Below, piece after piece: positions 1-14,941 of a stretch of 64,000 nt of DNA. The DNA comes from Sthenelais limicola. Its lineage: Eukaryota; Annelida; Polychaeta; Phyllodocida; Sigalionidae. The stretch spans positions 130,562,941 through 130,626,940 of the forward strand of contig OW804096.1 in the NCBI GenBank assembly GCA_942159475.1, written 5' to 3'. Each line of letters begins with the position of its first letter. The stretch's first letter is position 1. The notes beneath the pieces were generated by a model. The model did no database searches. It saw nothing but the letters and a program-made list of their open reading frames with translations, and was not told the DNA's origin. The translations under genes were made by a program, and so were the position numbers.

Positions 1-3000
1 GAGTAAGTAGCCAATGGCTAGCAGACAGGCGGCAAGGTCACTGGGGGGCGCTAAATTTGCTGCCCTGCATGGGCTTGGGGTGAAGGTAATTTAAGGTACC
101 CTTGGATGGGCAATAGTCCCGGTCAAGAGCAAACAATCCCAGCAATCTGCCTGCGTAGTCCATTCAAGGTCATATAACGCTGATGAAAAAATATGTTAAC
201 CGCTGAAGGATGCGTTTGTCAATACCTGTGTGCATGTCTCATGGAACTATGAAACAAAGAAGGTTGTGCATATATGTATACATGCCATACGAAATGTCTA
301 CGCTGCTCAAAGGGTTGCAAATAGATTTCTTTATTCATCTTATATTAGAGGATGATATATATATAGGAGTTGGTCATATTTCCACCAATCAAACTTCAAT
401 ATTTGGGATTTTTCCTAACCTCTCTAGCAACAATAAGATAACTACCCGGGATTCCTAATTTAAAAGCGACGACCATACAACTTCGCTACATTATTATAAC
501 AGTTATTCCTTCTTTAGAAATGTTTGGGCCTTTTTTGACCCCATATACTGGTCACTAATAATTGATCGACGACCTGCCTGTGATTGGTTGGAGGTAGAGA
601 AGCAAAAAGGTAAACTATGGACTTAGTCAATGAAAATGCAATGGGAGCACGTCACTGTGAAAATTTCATTTCCATTCATGAAGTAGAAAGACGTGAAAAC
701 GAAGAGATCTTTTTGTCAATATTGTTTGTGCTAATTTGAGCGGCAGCAAATCAGAAACGTCATTGAGGAGTGCCTCTCTCATGACTCATGGTAAGTTTCA
801 ACCAATTAGAAAGTCAATTGGCTGCTAATTGCTCATATATATGTCAATACTCCATGTGCGAATAGTAAACAAGGCGATTTTAATGGCGGCCACTTCTATG
901 CTTCGAATTTTACCAAAGGGTTTTAAGTATGCTCGGGATCCAATATTAAAGCCGAAACACAATATAGGTATCCAAAGATTTTTTTTTGCAAATAACAGAA
1001 ACATTATAGTCATAGGAGTACTTGTGCAGCATATTTTAGTGATCGACACCGTTATTTAACACCAGAAACATAAGAAAAGAAGTCTGCTTCTTTCTTATAA
1101 GGAGGCAGACATATTGGTAAGCAACAGCGCCACTGGTGGTGATTTCTGTTTATTGATGACGTCACTAGCCCTCACTATCTGCTGGTTACCCTACTTGGTA
1201 CATATGTACACAAGGATCGAACTGACAACAGTTCAGTTTGAAGTATTGATATATACATAATTATATGATGTATATACAGTGAGAATGTTTGGATATTCAT
1301 ATTAGTATATATACAAATTATAAATATCCTTAATTCACCCAAGAGACCTCTAATTTGTGCGTGCAAACCTCTCCCTGCTACTCAGAAACTGGATGCCGTA
1401 AGCCTAATAATGGCGGCGACGGCGGAAATGTTTTGACACTTTCACTCCTCACCCCTGCCTCACCCTTACCCCCAGTAGCTTTAACACCTTCCCCAGCATT
1501 TGTTTATGGGTTATTCAGACTCAAAGGCAACCTGTTGTGTAATGCTTGTCATTCGTTTATACAAAAAACTGGCTTAAATCAATTGGAAAATTATATGTCC
1601 AAGACAGGGGTAAAGGCCTGTGCCTCGTTCTGAGTTGTGGTTCAGATACGTCATCAGAGGTCACATGACTTACAGCAATGGCGGCCTCCATACAAGTTGT
1701 CTGCTATAATTAATTCCATGTAAAATAGCTCCCCACTTCTTTAATAGGTGAGAATTACATAAAATATATAGATGAGGTTGTTGGATATGATTTCCCCGCC
1801 AAGAAAATGTATACATGATATCCTATGAAGTTTCGGCTTTAATGGATTAAAGGTGGGAGAAGTTTAATAAATGTGTATTTTGTGTTCCAGATATACCCTA
1901 AACGGCCCAAACATAATCCTAAACGGATTAGAAACTGACACGTTTTGCGGCCTTGTTCATTGTTACTTTTGACCAGCTTCAGCCTTAAAGCAGTCAAAAA
2001 ACAACAATGACCTCAGCCATGAAACAAATAGACATCATTATTCTGGTGTTATTTCGAACTACTTTATGAAACAAAGAAGTCCGCTATAGCCTCTGTGTGT
2101 GTGACCCATGATTACGTAACAGATCATAAAATATAATGAACTGTTACGTGTTAGACCAACCATAACAATACAGGAAAATGCATTGTTCTATTTGGCGAGC
2201 CATGCAATAGTCCCCATTTTCCCATACTACTACCCCCTTTCTTCGCCTATATAGCGCTATATACTGTTAATAAACTTTGTGAGAGTTTGTGTTCTAATAA
2301 TGATATATCATTCTGTCTCTATTGTTCACACGCATTTTGATAAAGTTTAGGCTGCTTGTTTTTTTCCACTGGGTGGGATACAATGTATCCTTTATGCTCG
2401 AACACACCTTCTTTCCTCCTCTTGCTGATTTAGCAATGATGTCCCATGACATCGATTACAGAGTAATAGTAGTAGTAGACGCTGGTTATTGTATTTTCTT
2501 CTCCCCCTCAAAGCTACCTGAGGTCATTAAATATTTGTATTGTTTTCGCTTTCCTTCTCATTTAATTACAGCATGGTCACGTAAACTGCCCAACAAATAT
2601 GTTAAAGCAAAAGTAGCCATATGTTCAACGAAAAAATTCTTTTTTTCAATTTTAGCATCCTAATTAATATATATATGTTCTTTATGCTTTTGTGAATTTA
2701 CAAATGGGAAGAATACGTAAGTCTAATGGTGTCTTGGATTACTTCTGTACGCCCTTTGACATCATTAACTTTGTGTGTCACTATTCGTATAAACATCATT
2801 GCAGAAAATGTTATGTTCAAAGCTGACAATAACAAATATTAAATGGCATGTTTGACATGTTAGCATGCGATTATTTCAAAATATGTTTCATGGTTTCATG
2901 ACAATTCAAGGAGGTGTGAGCAACATGCTATATGAAGACTTCACAATAATGTATTAGCTGCTTGCATGCTTGATGGGTTCCTAACCCATTAAATTTATGG

Positions 3001-3640
3001 TTGAGATGGATACATGAAACCCGGTGTAACCTATGCTGATAATGGCGCTATTAGTATAAGGTATTTGATACAATGACCCTTCCTTTTAATTAAATGTGTC
3101 TTCTTGACTAAGCACTTTACTACCCATTTCACATTTTTCCTCCACTATCCCTGCCTTTATTTCATTGGAACACTTTCATTTTTCTATATATTTACTAGTA
3201 TAGATCTACTCGTTCTTCAAGGGACAACTTTTCCGTTTGGGACATACATGATGGAACCAACGTTCTACTTCGCTAGTTCCACCAACAGAGGCTAGTATCC
3301 CCCAGCCGGCTATCTCAGTGTTAAAGGCTTGTATCCACTGACTTTCTTTTCTTCTATGGCCCCTTGAGTTTTCATTCTACAGTGGGATGTCTATACGCTC
3401 AGGTTCTAACAAATGGAGCTGGTCAGAGGAGAGTCTTGATAGGTTACAGTGCAACTTAGCTTCTCTATAATGATTAATATATGACAACATAGCTTCTTTA
3501 TAATAATTAATATATGACAATAACAACCAAACTGCATGTTAGCTGCAATATGCATACGGTCCTGTGGACCCCACCCTTAACTGTGTTTTAGCGAGGCTGG
3601 AAACCAGGACCTTTCAACACTAGGAAACCCGTATTTTTGG
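1..3640. other. Gene-free stretch
   Basis: Only short, overlapping open frames occur here, the longest about 113 codons at 2322-2663. None shows a recognisable domain, and the composition is AT-rich with frequent runs of T. I see no convincing exon, RNA gene or large repeat. Probably intergenic DNA or a long intron of a gene outside the window. Confidence 0.5.
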
Positions 3641-3642
3641 TG

Positions 3643-3710
3643 GGGCTCGAACTACCGACCTCCCGACCTTAAATTCTGTGCTTTAACCACTGAGCTAGAG
3701 AGGCCGGCCA
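3643..3710 (-). repeat. tRNA-like sequence, probably a SINE head
   Basis: Read on the minus strand, this stretch has an A-box-like TAGCTCAGTGGTTA (3684-3697) and a B-box-like GGTAGTTCGAGCC (3644-3656) at tRNA-like spacing. These are the two internal RNA polymerase III promoter elements. The ends do not pair as a proper acceptor stem and no clean anticodon arm forms, so a working tRNA gene is unlikely. A tRNA-derived SINE running on towards about 3548, or a tRNA pseudogene, fits better. Confidence 0.5.
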
Positions 3711-6700
3711 CATTTCACTTTTTAGATGAGTTATCAACATGCGTATATTAGTAGGGAGGAACCACTGCATGTCTCACATTTGTCCGTTGTTTCCCAAAGC
3801 TTGGTGGATTTAATAGATAAATAAAAAGTTGATTAGTATATGACATAGGTATTTCTCCATACATTATAAATGGTATCTAAAACACCTTTGCCTAATTTTG
3901 CATTTAAACTGATCGCGCCCTTTTTAGCTCATTTCCCTTCCCTCCGCCGACTATATAGATTGACAAATGTTGCCTCAGCATCTAGGATTAGACATTCTAA
4001 TTCGCATAGGACAAATGCGACTTTGCATATCAAATTTGTCCCCTCACTTTATATCTCTTGACATTTAAGAGCTTTTCCGATAAATCATGAGCTCGGGCAT
4101 GTGAAACACTACACAAAATGCTATGTGAGGTTCATTCTGACACCGTCACTTTATTTTATAGGTGTTCTCACCCAATGACTACGCCCTCATGGGAAATGAC
4201 AACAGAATGGACGTACTTATAATGCTTCAAAAATGCCATTGCCTTGATGGAGTAGCAGGCAAATCAGCAGGGCTTCAGAGTAGCCTTTAATATTAATGGC
4301 CAGAGCAGAGTCCTTTTCAGTGAGATGGCCCGAAGTCTTCGCGAGCGGAGCGAATGTTCATGATGTTTAGAGCTAAGATTTTATATTCTAAATTCTAAGG
4401 TTACCCATCTATCCGGCCTCAATTCCTATACCGAACCCATCAAATGAATAGCGTGCAATCTCCTGAAAGCTTTCTTCTCAGGGGTGGGTGGGGGTGGGGG
4501 TGGACAAATTGCTTCTGGTCATTTAATGCTTATGCCATGGGCGCTTGCTGTATTAAGAGAAGCAGCAGGACCATAGAAAAGCACTTTCCTTTCAGACTAG
4601 AAACAGAACACCTAAAGTTATTTTAGACGGTGTTGATTAAGTGCTGGGCATCCATGCATCTGCTTCTGAATGTGAACCGCCTGATCTGTATAGTTCGTAT
4701 ACAGAGGAGAAACTCGCATACATGACACACTTTTACTAGAAAGCATTCCTTCTGTATACTATGGGAGGGTCATTTCGTCATTCACTGACCTTTTCACTAA
4801 GATCGCACTCTGAGTGATCATAATGTGTTTCTATTTGGCTCTAAACCAGAACGTGATTCTTCGTTGAGCGCGATGGACGGTTTCTCGAATTACGACAAGT
4901 GAATGTATGGAACATGTCTGACACCTCGTTGTATTTGTTGTGTCCATTGGCGGGATGTTACGGTTCAACTCAGAGTAAAACCTGACCGCCTAATGGGATC
5001 CTCGCACGTGAAAACCGACTAAAGCCGCGATCCAATTGCGTGCGACCATTCGGGCGATTGTTTTCGTCCAGTATGCACCGGTCCCTGTCCAAATTTGGGG
5101 CTGCGCATTGGTTAGTTGTGTCAATGCAGTAGCATTGGACCCATAAGATGGCCAGCTTGCCACCTAGGTATCCCCAGAGCCAAAGGTTACTCACTGAGAG
5201 GCCAAAGCCCTGAATTACTGGCACTTAACTGGGTTGATGAAACACTGGGGCCTTTCATTCTCTAGGGCCCCTTTTCTGCCTTCATCCTTTTTACCTTCAA
5301 CCTAACTGGACGTCCCCCTCTTTTAGCGAGTTATTTGCTCCAATAATGCTGGGATGCATCAGCGTGTAAAACAATGTGCTGGTGATTTGTAATTTTCAAT
5401 TAAAACCCATGTGTGCAAGTTGTAAATTGATACACAGAGAAATATCATATTCCTCAGTCGGATCGCTAATGGATGGTACCACCGAATATGAAAGATATTG
5501 ATTTTATTTCAAGGCTAGTCTCAACGATATTCATTCAGTGGAAATTCAGACAAATTGCTCTAAAAATACTATAAGTTCACAGGAATCAAATTCCTTTGAG
5601 ATATGACTTTTGACTACTGGAAATTGGCATCCAACAGTCAATCGAGACTCATCCTGAATAGCCAATTTGTAGCCAATATAGTTCGTAGTCAAAGATACAA
5701 AATGCTTTCTTCCCCATCTAGATTATAGTCTGCAAATGAATCTATCCGTTCACTATCTGATTGTAAATAGTAAATGGTTAAAAGGCTACATGTATATGTT
5801 AAAGCTGCATTATCAGCTAATTTCGATCTATTTTAAAATAACATTTCCCCAGTCCTTTGTCATTTTTTGTTCATGTATGGTCCCATAACTTGCCCGATTC
5901 TTCCTTTCTGTGTATACTGAAATTCGTATTGTTCCCCCCTGGCCTCTTTTCCTTCCTACCAATTTTAGTATACCAAGTCTATATTGTTAATTACATAAAA
6001 TATTGTAATACAAATGGATCAGTGGCATTCGGTTCTGCCCAAATTACAAGTATTGTACAATGATACAATTGAGGTACAAATAATGAAAGCATTGATAAGA
6101 TAGAAATATTGGGTCGATTGAACTGAGAATACAGCTTTAAATGTATTTTCTATATACGTGCTTCTTACGATTGGCTGGTAGTTGTTACTTTCCTAACAGA
6201 CTATAGTTTTATTCTATTTAATAGTTCATCCGACTGCATCAAAAAAAACCTCGCTAGTGTGACAGAATGATCCTTGTGCCATATTAAACTGTTTGCTGGA
6301 TAAAAGAAATATTAACTATGACTAAAGGGAACTATCTACGATTGTTCTCTGCCTTTGGTCCCATCCCTATCAATATTAAATGCTTTGTGCCAGAATTGAA
6401 AAGGTAATTGCATTTCCCTCATGGAACATCTGACAACGGTAACTGCTTCCAAAGTCGTTTTCCTTAACATTGATGGAGACATTAACCAGACTTCTATAAA
6501 TAATCATACAAAATGAACACACAAAAATATTACCAAGCAATACACCGTCAGCAAGTCACGGAGCTGCATCAAAAGCTCCAGCATCTATCTGTATTGTTAA
6601 TAAATGATAGTGTGTGCAAGATGGCTTTTGGATCTACAGCTCTCATTATTGCGTCTGGGGCATATTGTTATGTCATCAACATTAAAACGGTGACTTTACG

Positions 6701-7665
6701 AAACTGTAATGCCCAAAATCACCACCATTCCCCAGTGTATCATGCACTTATGGCAAACATTAAACCCTAACATGCCTAACATAAGACGGTTAATGTTGAC
6801 ACATATATGAGTTCATTTTATTGTTGTCGTACGATCCTTTTATCTGATAGGAAACGTCTGAGGCGCCTCAGGGCTATAAAGCGCTGGTGCTGCTGATGGA
6901 AAGATTGCCAACTTCTTTGACCATTTAACAAAGACCCCACTTGCAATTTATTATTACAATTATTTCAGCATCTCTTTTGCATTGAATGTTTTGACAATAA
7001 TAGTATTTCCTTCAAGGCACTTCTATTTACTAAATTCAGTTGAAGTAGATCTTTCGCACCGGATAGTCATGCCTGTTATAAATTCAAGGATCAATTAAAA
7101 AGAAATGGTCGGGCACTTGAATTTACTATTCATTAGGCGTTCGTTCTATATTAATTAAACACGTTTGTTTAATCAAATTTACACTTGACGAAACAACTGT
7201 TCTAAAAAAACCTTACCATGTTTTAAACATCCAGGGTTCAGACATGTGTCTTGCATGGCAATAAAATTAATGTTTTTTCTTTTGAAATGATACATGATTC
7301 CAATTCTCTTGTCACTAACTGTCTTCTATTACTTTCCAATCAGAAACAGGCCTGCCACCTTTTGTACCGTTGACCACTTGCAATTACAGGTTGTTAAGTC
7401 GACAGACACAGAAGGTAGAACTAGCTAAGGTTTCAGGCTTCACTTTGAGTCTGAAATAGGTACAAATTAAGAGTGACTTAGTAATGGCCTGGAGAAAACA
7501 AAAAGAGTCTGGTGAGAAAGGATTTCTGTGATCTTTGAGAGAAAAGCTCGTTTGTGTTACTAAGCCCAGGGGAGATCCTCTATTGATAAAGACATTCACT
7601 CTAATGACAGAGGGACAAAATTGATGTGGATGGTAGGACTTGCATGACTTAGTGATTCTTGAAAT
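3711..7665. other. Gene-free stretch
   Basis: No exon or RNA gene is supported. The only notable local feature is a G-rich run at 4481-4503. The open frames here are short and unrelated to anything I recognise. Confidence 0.45.
4481..4503 (+). other. G-quadruplex-type G-run cluster
   Basis: Four G-runs of three to five bases are separated by single T residues (pattern GGGG-T-GGG-T-GGGGG-T-GGGGG). This meets the usual intramolecular G-quadruplex rule with one-base loops, which are the most stable kind. It is not near any gene I can identify. Confidence 0.6.
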
Positions 7666-7800
7666 ATAGATAGATAGATAGATGAATAGATAGATGGATA
7701 GATAGATGGATAGATAGATGGATAGATAGATGGATAGATAGATGGATAGATAGATGGATAGATAGATGGATAGATAGATGGATAGGTATATAGATGGATA
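7666..7800 (+). repeat. GATA/GATG minisatellite
   Basis: About 135 bp of tandem GATA tetramers. After the first three or four units it settles into a regular 12-bp higher-order unit, two GATA plus one GATG, repeated about ten times and decaying at the right edge near 7787. It is a simple-sequence array, probably length-polymorphic. Confidence 0.95.
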
Positions 7801-10800
7801 TTCTCAATATGAAAGGTTCGAAATTATATTACTATGGTGTGAACTGGAGTAACATGTAGTGCCTTTAATAAAAACTTGTTTATACGGAGAACTATATAAA
7901 TACACCTTTAATATAAAAAAAAAAGCTAATACAAGAGATTCGTTGCTTTCGGGGATATAATGTCCCGAAATGTTGCATTAATGTGTATCTTATCATACTC
8001 AACCCATATTTTCTTAATTCCGGTACTCATGTGCGTGCACAAACCCATAAACGTACATTTGCCGATGCATTATGGACTTTTAGGCCAAGAATTGCATAAA
8101 TTTACATTCTCTATTTGGAACTCTCCAATACCTTCGATTACCAATAAATATTGGAATAGTCAGACTTTTGTATATAGATCTACCTAGCATCCTACTGTTC
8201 CACTATAATGCTTAAATGTATGGATCATCCATAGTCATCATTTCGTGAATGCCACCCCCACCTCCCCAATGCAACCCAGCCCTCCTGCTTATAACGTCTC
8301 TAAGCAAAGAAGGCGATGTGGTCCGTTATCGTCGGTACAAACTCCGTACAATGGGTACTCGCAAGATACTGCCTCCATTAGTCTTAATTTTGTACGACCT
8401 GGCCAACGTTCTGCCATGTTTCGCGGGGGTCTAATTCCGTTAGACATACTTGGTCATGGATTCTAATGCGCTATCTGTCGTTCTGCGGCAATATGCCATC
8501 AATCAAGAAGCATTCAATGGCGCTATCAACTGCTCGATTATGGTTAGGACGGGACGTGTATAGGCATCCACCATGGGAAATCAAGCCCCTCAGTACAATG
8601 TGTGCTCTTTTCGTAGCATTTGACAAAAATCACATTGCGATAGTGCCGGCTGACGTCTTAACGCAAACACATTGGTTGAATGGTTGACAAACTCTTGCTA
8701 CGTATTGCAAGCTGTTGCCAAACATTGCTCCGTCGCAATGTAAAATATCAACAGTGATGATAACTATTCATTATCCTATGGCAGACCATTAATGGCACTG
8801 AATAAATCGATCGGCATGGGCTGGTTGTGGTGGGAATGGAGACGACAGGACGCCAGTGTTGCTGTGTCTAGGCATCGTGTTTTGTATACCTTTTTTTATT
8901 TTTCATCTTTCCTTTCCTCAAAGATCAGAGATTTGAGATCTCACTCAGTATCCCATTCGTGACAACATAATGATTAACATTGGCATGCTGTTAGGTCTAA
9001 GCAAATTCATGAAGTTGCCATGTTCTCAATGAATACTGCTTCCTTTGGATACAGTTTGGGATGGGAATGCATAAATCAGCGTATTAATACAACACAGTCC
9101 CAGGAGGTCCGGTATTAAAACCTGAAGATGATTTTTAAAGACAAATGAAATCCATATCGAGGGAGAAAGAACAGATGGGGCGATAAAAATATAAGGTCCT
9201 TTGTTACAAGGAAATTGAGAATATTTTTCTACCATCATCCCTCGGTGTTCTTAGCAGTCAAGTGATGTGAAATTCTAAATATAACCACAAGATAAATGTC
9301 ATTGAGCTGAAGAAATAATGTCAAAAGATTCAATTTCCAAAGAAGAGAAATGATACCCTTTAATTGTATTTAAGTTATCTGTGGCTTGATAATTTCAGTC
9401 AATAAATCTCCCTTGCTTCTTAACATACACCTTTTAGAGATACATTTCTTAATCAATTTATTAAATGGTAACTTTCTAATGCGCTATCAAACGTAAGAAA
9501 TTGACCTCTTTTAGTCTGAAATTAGGAAATCATGCAGAGAGAAGCTGTATCTTTTGGGGTCTCAATTCCCATTGCATCTCTAGCCCGGGGGTCAGTTCAT
9601 TCCATCTATGCCTCGCGTAAGTCCCTCAAGACAGTGAGGCAGAGAACAACTCACAGATTAAACAGATTCGCACTTCTAATCGTGGAAACCGAACGTCTCC
9701 CATACATTATGAGGCCACTGTCGTTTGATGTTGTGTATTACAGATCCTATGTGTTGCTTCAAACAAGGGAACCAGTGGCAAAAGAACATTATTATAATAA
9801 CATCAGCATCTTAAGATAATAACCTCAGCTTCTAAATCTGGATTGTCTGTAAGATTTGCAGTCCTAGGATACCTTCGAAGCAGCAGAGTTTACTGTTTAT
9901 CCTAGGATGAAGCAATTCAATTAGCTCTAAATCATAATTTCATTCATTAATAATGGCATAACGATTCTTTCAGACAAGCTTATACTCTCTAAGATTAACA
10001 CAAAAAGTCGTATTGTGTCGAACATAACAGGACTCGGTATCCAACAAAAATTGTGTGCAATGCAAATGATATTACACTATAGCCATGGTATGAGGCAGCA
10101 ATTCTTTGGTAAAACCGAGACAAGATTGAAGCAAAGCATGCAAACCAACCATTGTGGAGTACATTGAAATGCCTCCTTTGTTTGGGTTGATGAGACAGTG
10201 AAGGGACATATATTATATATATACATGTATATTACCAGATTTAGAAGCCATGCATGGGAAAGACAAAACAGGACGGAAACCTAAGGCTGATACATTTGGC
10301 GATAAACAATCTTAGTTTATGATGGTGAAACTATAATGGCCCACATAACAATAGGTAATGGGGATCATCTGTGTGCGTCACTATCTCCACTTGGTGTAAT
10401 ACTATTCCAGTGCGGAAAGCTCAAGGGCCTATACACGAGCAGTGAAAATAAGCGGGAAGGCCAACTGATCCTAGGCTTGGCGCCAGGGCATTATTTGAAT
10501 TATTCAAACAAATTAGCCAGAACCTTTGTATTAGATAGTGACTCGGCTCTTGAGGATGATGTGGGAAAATTACATCCGAACTTCTGAAAGATTCATGGCC
10601 GAGGCAGTGGGACGTAACACGGTGCTATGTGAGGAGCATAAATCTAAAGGAATAGCCTCGAGCAGATGATACAATCGCATCTATGCTCCTTCTTTATTAA
10701 TACAATTTAGCAGGTCACGGAGGGACCTTACAATAATGTTTAGATCCATCCCAGACCACCCGGCCCACATCGTTAAATATGAGGGTCTTGTATCTGTAGG

Positions 10801-13800
10801 ACACATACTGAACCCATTCCAGTAGGTTGGTCCTTCATAAATCAGGGCATACATTTGGAACGACTGATTATCTTCACGATATATTGTCCTTCAGGACGAA
10901 TCTAGGGGGAGAGAATCAACATGCTGTGAATACAAATGAATCGACTGGAAATATAAAATCCAGTGGCCTGTTTCATGATGTGATAAATATAGAAAGACTT
11001 TTTGAGACTATCTTGAGTACATTTTACTAACGTTGTTATAGGGGACATTGTCGAACGTCCAACTGCTTTTAAAATCAGTTGAAATTGATAATATTCTCGA
11101 TATTAAAAAAGTATTCTGAACACAATCTTTGGCACTGAAGTTTGCACCGGGTTTCTGGTTGAATCCATTACCCTCTTTAAAAGAGTTTCTACTAGACTTT
11201 TGTTTCCGTTCTTTTCCAACCCATCTAAAGTCATTTGACGAACGTTTTGGAGGATTTTATCCGATTGTATTTTGCAGTAAGGCTTCATAAAACTCTACAT
11301 TTATATTTCAGAGACCCTCCGAAATCCTTTCCTGTGGTGGCTTCACGTATTGTCTCTCAACGGCGGCGGTTTCGACTTCAGATTCTTGTATAGACTAAAC
11401 ATGTAACAGCGGCAGAATATTTATAAATTCAATCCTATAAGTCATAATAATGAGTAGATTTGGTAAGATAACTGCTGAGAACGCAGCCTTACGGCAATTA
11501 CCTTGTAAGAGCCTTGATGTAGTACCTTTTCTATGTCGCAGAACATGTTTTAGTATATATGTATGGCAGGCTATTGCGACAATACTGCTTACAATTGTCG
11601 CTGCATGCCATTCTGAAGACGGCTGGCTTGAGCTCTCTCAACTTTCGGAGAATAATTTGGCTCCGGTCAGAGGTTGTCTGCGTAGCAGTCCTTGGGAGGA
11701 GGGGCTGATTGGAAGCTCCTGATTCCCACTTCATCTTGGTTGGGGCAGCCAGCAAATTGGTCCCGACTACAGTTTGAAGTCTAAGGAGTTGCATAAACAT
11801 TTAATGAGCCGATGGATCTCTCCTCGAAAGACTCCAGTGCAATCCCTGTTGATGACTGAGCGAAAATCCCTAACTGAATTGTCTACTGCTCTAGAGGATT
11901 AAGTGAATGCATATATGAGGTGGATCAGATACACAAGGGAAACAATTTACCGCATCTGTTTGATCTAAAATATGGTAGAGTATCCAACTGATTTTTCTGG
12001 CATTTCTAAATAATGAAGGCATTTCTAAATGCAAATGTATAGCTATAGGTAAGACCTTTCGGAGAGGAGCATTTCTCGTTTGTGTTCCCCTTAAAACGGT
12101 TGTCTATACTGGCGGTGCCATTGAATCATTTGTGAAACTAGCAAGCAAACGGATAGTTAGTGCTGTATGCTATACCGGGTGTCTTTGGTGAAGCTGCTTG
12201 AAAGACAACATCGGTATAGTATGGCCCATCATCCGTTGGAAACTAGAATTACCCATTATCACACTTAGACGTATGACACCATAGAAAAGATAAATAAATC
12301 CACAAAATAAGTATCACGATATATTATAGAGAAATACTGGATTCACGCTTTTTGTAGACGCATTAATTTTTAATAAAAGCATCATCAATAAATATCTCAC
12401 AATAAATCATTATTGTTGGTGATGATTGTTTATAGCAACAACATTAATTTGCATGAGTTTAATAGAGTGAAACATATCCTTCATCTTATCTGACATGTTA
12501 TCACACAGTAAGAATACTACTGCTCGTCTTTCAATCAGTGTATCTATCGGCGCATGATATTCTATGATGACACAGTAAATAACGGTATGCTTTGATAAAC
12601 ATAATATAACCTTTGTTCTGTATCTGAAATAAACACCTTCAGAAATACAACTATACCCCTAAGATAAAGAAGGAAAGACAGTTTTCCCTGTTTTTATCTA
12701 ATACAAGGCATACACCCCCGCTCAATTTTCACGGCAATTAGGATATCTGCAACGGATACAAGGAAAACCTATTCAAAATTTCATGACCAAAGCACTTTCG
12801 TGGTAATATCACAGCCGCAGACTAAAACCCATCTATATTAAGGAAGCGTCATCACAGCTGCTTCCTCGGTGTCCCTGTGGAGATAAAAGTCCATGACGCT
12901 CATGAAGAAATCGTACCAAAAACATGCATTAAATAAGGGAACAATATCACATGAAAGTGGTGATTAGTTACTATCTTGGGGGACTGCGTAACACTGCCTC
13001 TTCAATTATTTATATGAGTGAAACTCTCTAGAAAAACAACATCTCCTATTACCTTGCCCTATGTCAGAATGAATAACATGTTTACAAGGGCATGAAATAT
13101 TGGTTTCGCTTTACATACACAATATAACCATCAGTGGCCATCATCTAACAGACTTACACGATTAGCAAAAATCAAAGGCCTAACTATTAATGGCCTATGG
13201 GAGGACAGCTCTCGTCAACACGTGTCTGTACATACACTCATTAGCATCACCGTGGGTATGTTATGTATGTGAGGTCGGAGGAAGTCACAGTGCCAGGACG
13301 TAATTGTGCTTATTGCCCTGTAATAAATGTCAGCAGAATATCTATAGATGGGCCTGAATGAAATGGGATAGACATCTTGCATAAGAGGTGATGTCCTTCA
13401 TAGGAAATCAGACTTCTAAAGTGCTGTATTATTCGGATGACCTATCGTTTCAAATTGGTCTGTATTGATTTATTCCTTTATCACAACATATTCTAATTAG
13501 CATTTTTCTCCTGTGAATAATTCTGTTCTAGAGTATAAGCTCCTATATGATATATATCATATTTGCAGGTACATACATACAACTGCGATGTTTGCAAAAT
13601 GTTCACCAAAAAGTGTTCAGAGGTGCATGTACGTATACACGTATGCGTCAAATCTGTACAAAGGGGGTATCGGTAAACTGAAACCAGGAATCGACGAGCC
13701 CAGGGGGCTTCCAGGAGTATCATAAGATCTTAGACATTGTATGGACCATTAGCGTGCAAATGTCTCGACGGGTACTTCCACTATCTACAAATTCTTAAAT

Positions 13801-14344
13801 CTTAGGTATTAGGCAGTGCTAGGATCGGCTAACACGCCTATACCATATTAAGGGCATCTGACTGTGTTGTTTTATTATCAGATCGATTCGCATATGGTTG
13901 TACTACTGGTATGGCAGAAGGCATGTGCCACAGTGCATCTGTAAATGTGAATATTGACTACCTTAAGGGCTTGGTCTGGCTTTGTTTGCTTGACTTGGCG
14001 CCTAAGCATATACTATAGGTACCAAATCTGTCCGCCTGCGCTGACATGTTGACTTTCCCCATAGCATCCCTGAAAAATGACTCCCCCTCTGAGCCGGATA
14101 CACCCAACCTAGATTGGAAAAAGATATGTTTTGGCTTACATAAGGAAAATTAGCCATACATGTTTTCCGAATTAACTAAGCATTGTATATAAGGAGGGGC
14201 ATATGACTCCTTGAAGTCCTTTTATCATTTGTATCACCAAGCACTTTCAGCACTAATGTTCTGAATATGCGGCAGATATGCAGATTCCCTTTAGTTGCAA
14301 AAGTATAGACAATGCGAGATCTTAGTGATACTTGATAATCCTGC
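7801..14344. other. Gene-free stretch
   Basis: Several open frames of 60-95 codons occur (for example 9532-9819 and 10336-10587), but none has a domain I recognise or flanking splice sites that join it to another frame. The block at 8245-8687 is less AT-rich than its surroundings and holds three overlapping frames; it may be an old transposon fragment. No RNA gene is seen. Confidence 0.4.
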
Positions 14345-14603
14345 ATTATGTGTTTATTTAATTGTTGTATTCTTAATTCATCTAAGTGGTTCGAATAATA
14401 ACCAGAACACTTTGTCTTTGCAGTTGAATTGCCATCCATAGAATATACGGGATGAGTGATTTCTACAAAAAGAGCTAGAAAAGAGGGGTTTCTTTGTCTC
14501 ACATGTTCTCGAAATTTGTTGTTTTACAAACCGCTTTATTCTTCTGTAGAGTTCTGTCCACCCTCTCTGGAGGACGTCGTTTGTGAAGGTATCTGGGGTA
14601 GAA
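14345..14603. repeat. Left copy of a 259-bp duplication
   Basis: This segment recurs at 14942-15200 with only scattered substitutions and small indels. Both copies start with ATTATGTGTTTATTTAATTG and end with GGTATCTGGGGTAGAA. The open frame that crosses this copy (14176-14502, minus) is broken by an in-frame stop in the other copy, which argues against coding. Confidence 0.9.
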
Positions 14604-14690
14604 ATGTGATTTTGAAGCCTTTTTTAAATTGAGATATCCACACTCTATCTATAGCCTGGGAAAGCCCCTGTGAGATACTAGGTCATTATA

Positions 14691-14940
14691 GCGGAACTCC
14701 ACTATAGGTAAAAAACGGCGCCAACAGGCAAAATTCGTCGCCAACATTTCGGAAAATTCGGAAAATTCGACATGACTAAAAGTTCTAGTGGATGAGGGGG
14801 TAAAATAGGTTGTTGGCAACACATTTATTTGTTGCCAACAATTGCAAAATATCTAACTTGATTAGATATTTTGTCGCAAAAAATTCGTCGCAGCCGTTTT
14901 TGCCTGTTGGCGCCGTTTTTTACCTATAGTGGAGTTCCGC
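14691..14940. mobile_element. MITE with 43-bp perfect terminal inverted repeats
   Basis: The ends, 14691-14733 and 14898-14940, are perfect inverted repeats of 43 bp starting GCGGAACTCCACTATAGG. A TA dinucleotide flanks each side, as expected of a Tc1/mariner-type target duplication. The 250-bp body has no open frame. It contains further self-complementary pieces: GTTGGCAAC against GTTGCCAAC near 14812-14837, and CAAAATATCTA against TAGATATTTTG near 14845-14873. The element is non-autonomous and would fold into a long hairpin if transcribed. The right end directly abuts the second copy of the 259-bp duplication. Confidence 0.88.
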
Positions 14941-14941
14941 T

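Noticed and set aside
7666..7800. Regular repeat array considered as a CRISPR
   Set aside because: There are no unique spacers; it is a simple GATA/GATG minisatellite in animal DNA.
14176..14502. 108-codon minus-strand open frame
   Set aside because: It overlaps the 259-bp duplication, and the second copy has an in-frame stop at the matching place; no recognisable domain.
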